Source of the DNA: CAVPGH01 sp046726955
GTDB lineage: Bacteria > Acidobacteriota > Vicinamibacteria > Fen-336
DNA length: 6,685 bases
Direction of reading: 5' to 3'
Assembly: GCA_046726955.1 (NCBI GenBank)
Contig: JBKPBQ010000496.1
Span: 1 to 6,685 of the forward strand
A model generated the notes under the pieces. The model did not search any database and was not told the origin of the DNA. It saw nothing but the letters and a program-made list of their open reading frames with translations. Each line of letters begins with the position of its first letter. Within the stretch, counting starts at the first letter, position 1. The translations under genes were made by a program, and so were the position numbers. Of this stretch, positions 5,852 through 6,685 are shown one piece after another.

Positions 5852-6685
5852 TTGGCCCGCCCGCTCGCCGTGCTCCTCGCCGTCGTCTTCGGCGCGCGCT
5901 CCGCCGTCGCCGCGGACGCCGCCCACGCCCTGACCGCGGTCGAGGGCATCAAGGTCGGCCACTTCACGCTGAAGGAGCGGCCCACCGGCTGCACCGTGAT
6001 CTTGACGGAGGCGGGAGCCGTGGCCGGTGTCGACGTGCGGGGCGGCGCGCCGGGCACCCGCGAGACGGACCTCCTCGACCCCGTCAACCACGTGGACAAG
6101 GTCAACGCGATCCTCCTCGCCGGCGGCAGCGCGTTCGGTCTCGACGCAGCCTCCGGCGTCGTGCGCTACCTCGACGAGCGCAACATCGGCTACGACGCGA
6201 TGGTGGCGAAAGTCCCGATCGTCCCCGCGGCGATCCTCTTCGACCTCGGCGTGGGCGGAAGCCCGAAGATCCGGCCCACCGCCGAGTGCGGCTACCAGGC
6301 AGCGCTCGCCGCCACGAACGGCCCCGTCGCGGAGGGCTCGGTCGGCGCGGGGGCGGGAGCGACGCTCGGCAAGAGCGCCGGGCCGACGCGCATGATGAAG
6401 TCCGGGATCGGAACGGCGGCGATCACGCTGCCCGACGGCCTCGTCGTGGCCGCGCTCGTGGCCGCGAACCCCGTGGGCGACGTCATCGACCCCGCGACGG
6501 GGAAGGTCGTGGCCGGAGTGCGCACCGAGGACGGGAAGGGGCTCGCCGACGCGCGGGTGCTCGTGCGCTCGGGCGCGCTCGGAGCGAGGCCGCGGCCGGC
6601 CGAGCACACGACGATCGGCGTCGTGGCCACGAACGCGAGGCTCAGCAAGGCCGACGCGCGGCGGATGGCGATCATGGCCCAAGAC
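5852..6685 (+). CDS. Exported P1-family (NylC/DmpA-like) N-terminal nucleophile peptidase, 3' end missing
   Basis: The visible 278 codons belong to the P1 peptidase family: Ntn-type hydrolases made as a precursor that cuts itself to expose a catalytic Ser or Thr, then cleave amide bonds at peptide N-termini or in oligoamides. Residues 1-20 form a signal peptide ending AVA-AD (cleavage about 20/21), so the enzyme is probably periplasmic or secreted. Family landmarks follow: VEGIKVGHF (30-38), VAGVDVRGGAPGTRETDLL (57-75), AILLAGGSAFGLDAASG (86-102), VPIVPAAILFDL (121-132), AEGSVGAGAGATLGK (160-174) and VAANPVGDV (203-211). By comparison with NylC (Lys189, Asn219, Thr267), the likely active residues are Lys174, Asn206 and Thr253 in EHTTIGVVATN. 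The residue before Thr253 is His, where NylC has Asn. The start is TTG with GGAGG 6 nt upstream; no ATG or GTG fits. The roughly 60-80 C-terminal residues lie beyond the window. Family is confident; substrate unknown. Confidence 0.9.
   Translation, partial: MARPLAVLLAVVFGARSAVAADAAHALTAVEGIKVGHFTLKERPTGCTVILTEAGAVAGVDVRGGAPGTRETDLLDPVNHVDKVNAILLAGGSAFGLDAASGVVRYLDERNIGYDAMVAKVPIVPAAILFDLGVGGSPKIRPTAECGYQAALAATNGPVAEGSVGAGAGATLGKSAGPTRMMKSGIGTAAITLPDGLVVAALVAANPVGDVIDPATGKVVAGVRTEDGKGLADARVLVRSGALGARPRPAEHTTIGVVATNARLSKADARRMAIMAQD

Noticed and set aside
5768..6682. 304-codon minus-strand frame opposite the P1 peptidase gene
   Set aside because: Shadow frame with biased composition and no motif. 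The plus strand has a signal peptide, a strong Shine-Dalgarno and P1 family landmarks.

Overview
The window is GC-rich throughout (strong G/C bias at third codon positions, GTG and TTG start codons used freely). It reads as ordinary chromosomal DNA of a Gram-negative bacterium: it encodes an Mla-type outer-membrane lipid transport system and an exported hydrolase. The mix of MlaEFD, a tandem-PilZ protein, a COG5616-type TolB-like domain protein and a NylC-like P1 peptidase is the kind of set seen in Acidobacteriota, Myxococcota and related GC-rich lineages. No marker gene is present, so that placement is only inference. I see no rRNA, tRNA, CRISPR array, insertion sequence, phage gene or integrase.

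Layout. Positions 1-2493 (minus strand) hold an mlaE-mlaF-mlaD operon, read right to left: a permease with a TTG start, an ABC ATPase, and an MCE-domain substrate-binding protein that runs off the left edge close to its natural end. Spacing is tight (6 nt, then a GTGA start/stop overlap). A 129-bp divergent intergenic region (2494-2622) separates this operon from a plus-strand gene (2623-3462) for a protein with two PilZ domains, both with intact c-di-GMP-binding motifs, joined by a proline-rich linker. A 299-bp gap (3463-3761) follows. It contains a core match to a sigma-54 promoter and several TGGCA/TGCCA inverted repeats. It lies upstream of a plus-strand gene (3762-4487) for a membrane-anchored TolB-like domain protein that lacks the usual partner domains. 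This gene converges on a minus-strand M20 metallopeptidase/deacylase gene (4484-5761), and one CTAG supplies both stop codons. A 90-bp divergent region leads to a plus-strand, signal-peptide-bearing P1 (NylC/DmpA-like) peptidase (5852 to the right edge, 3' end missing).

How the genes work together. MlaE, MlaF and MlaD should form one inner-membrane complex moving phospholipid between the membranes. The tandem PilZ protein is probably a c-di-GMP receptor. The TolB-like protein is probably an envelope-facing accessory or sensor protein, possibly under sigma-54 control. The M20 and P1 enzymes both hydrolyse amide bonds (cytoplasm and periplasm respectively) and share a divergent promoter region, so a joint role in peptide or amide breakdown is possible but not shown. 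I found no clearly new multi-gene system. The best leads are the sigma-54-like promoter with its repeats, the stripped-down TolB-like protein, the tandem PilZ protein and the altered autocleavage junction of the P1 peptidase.
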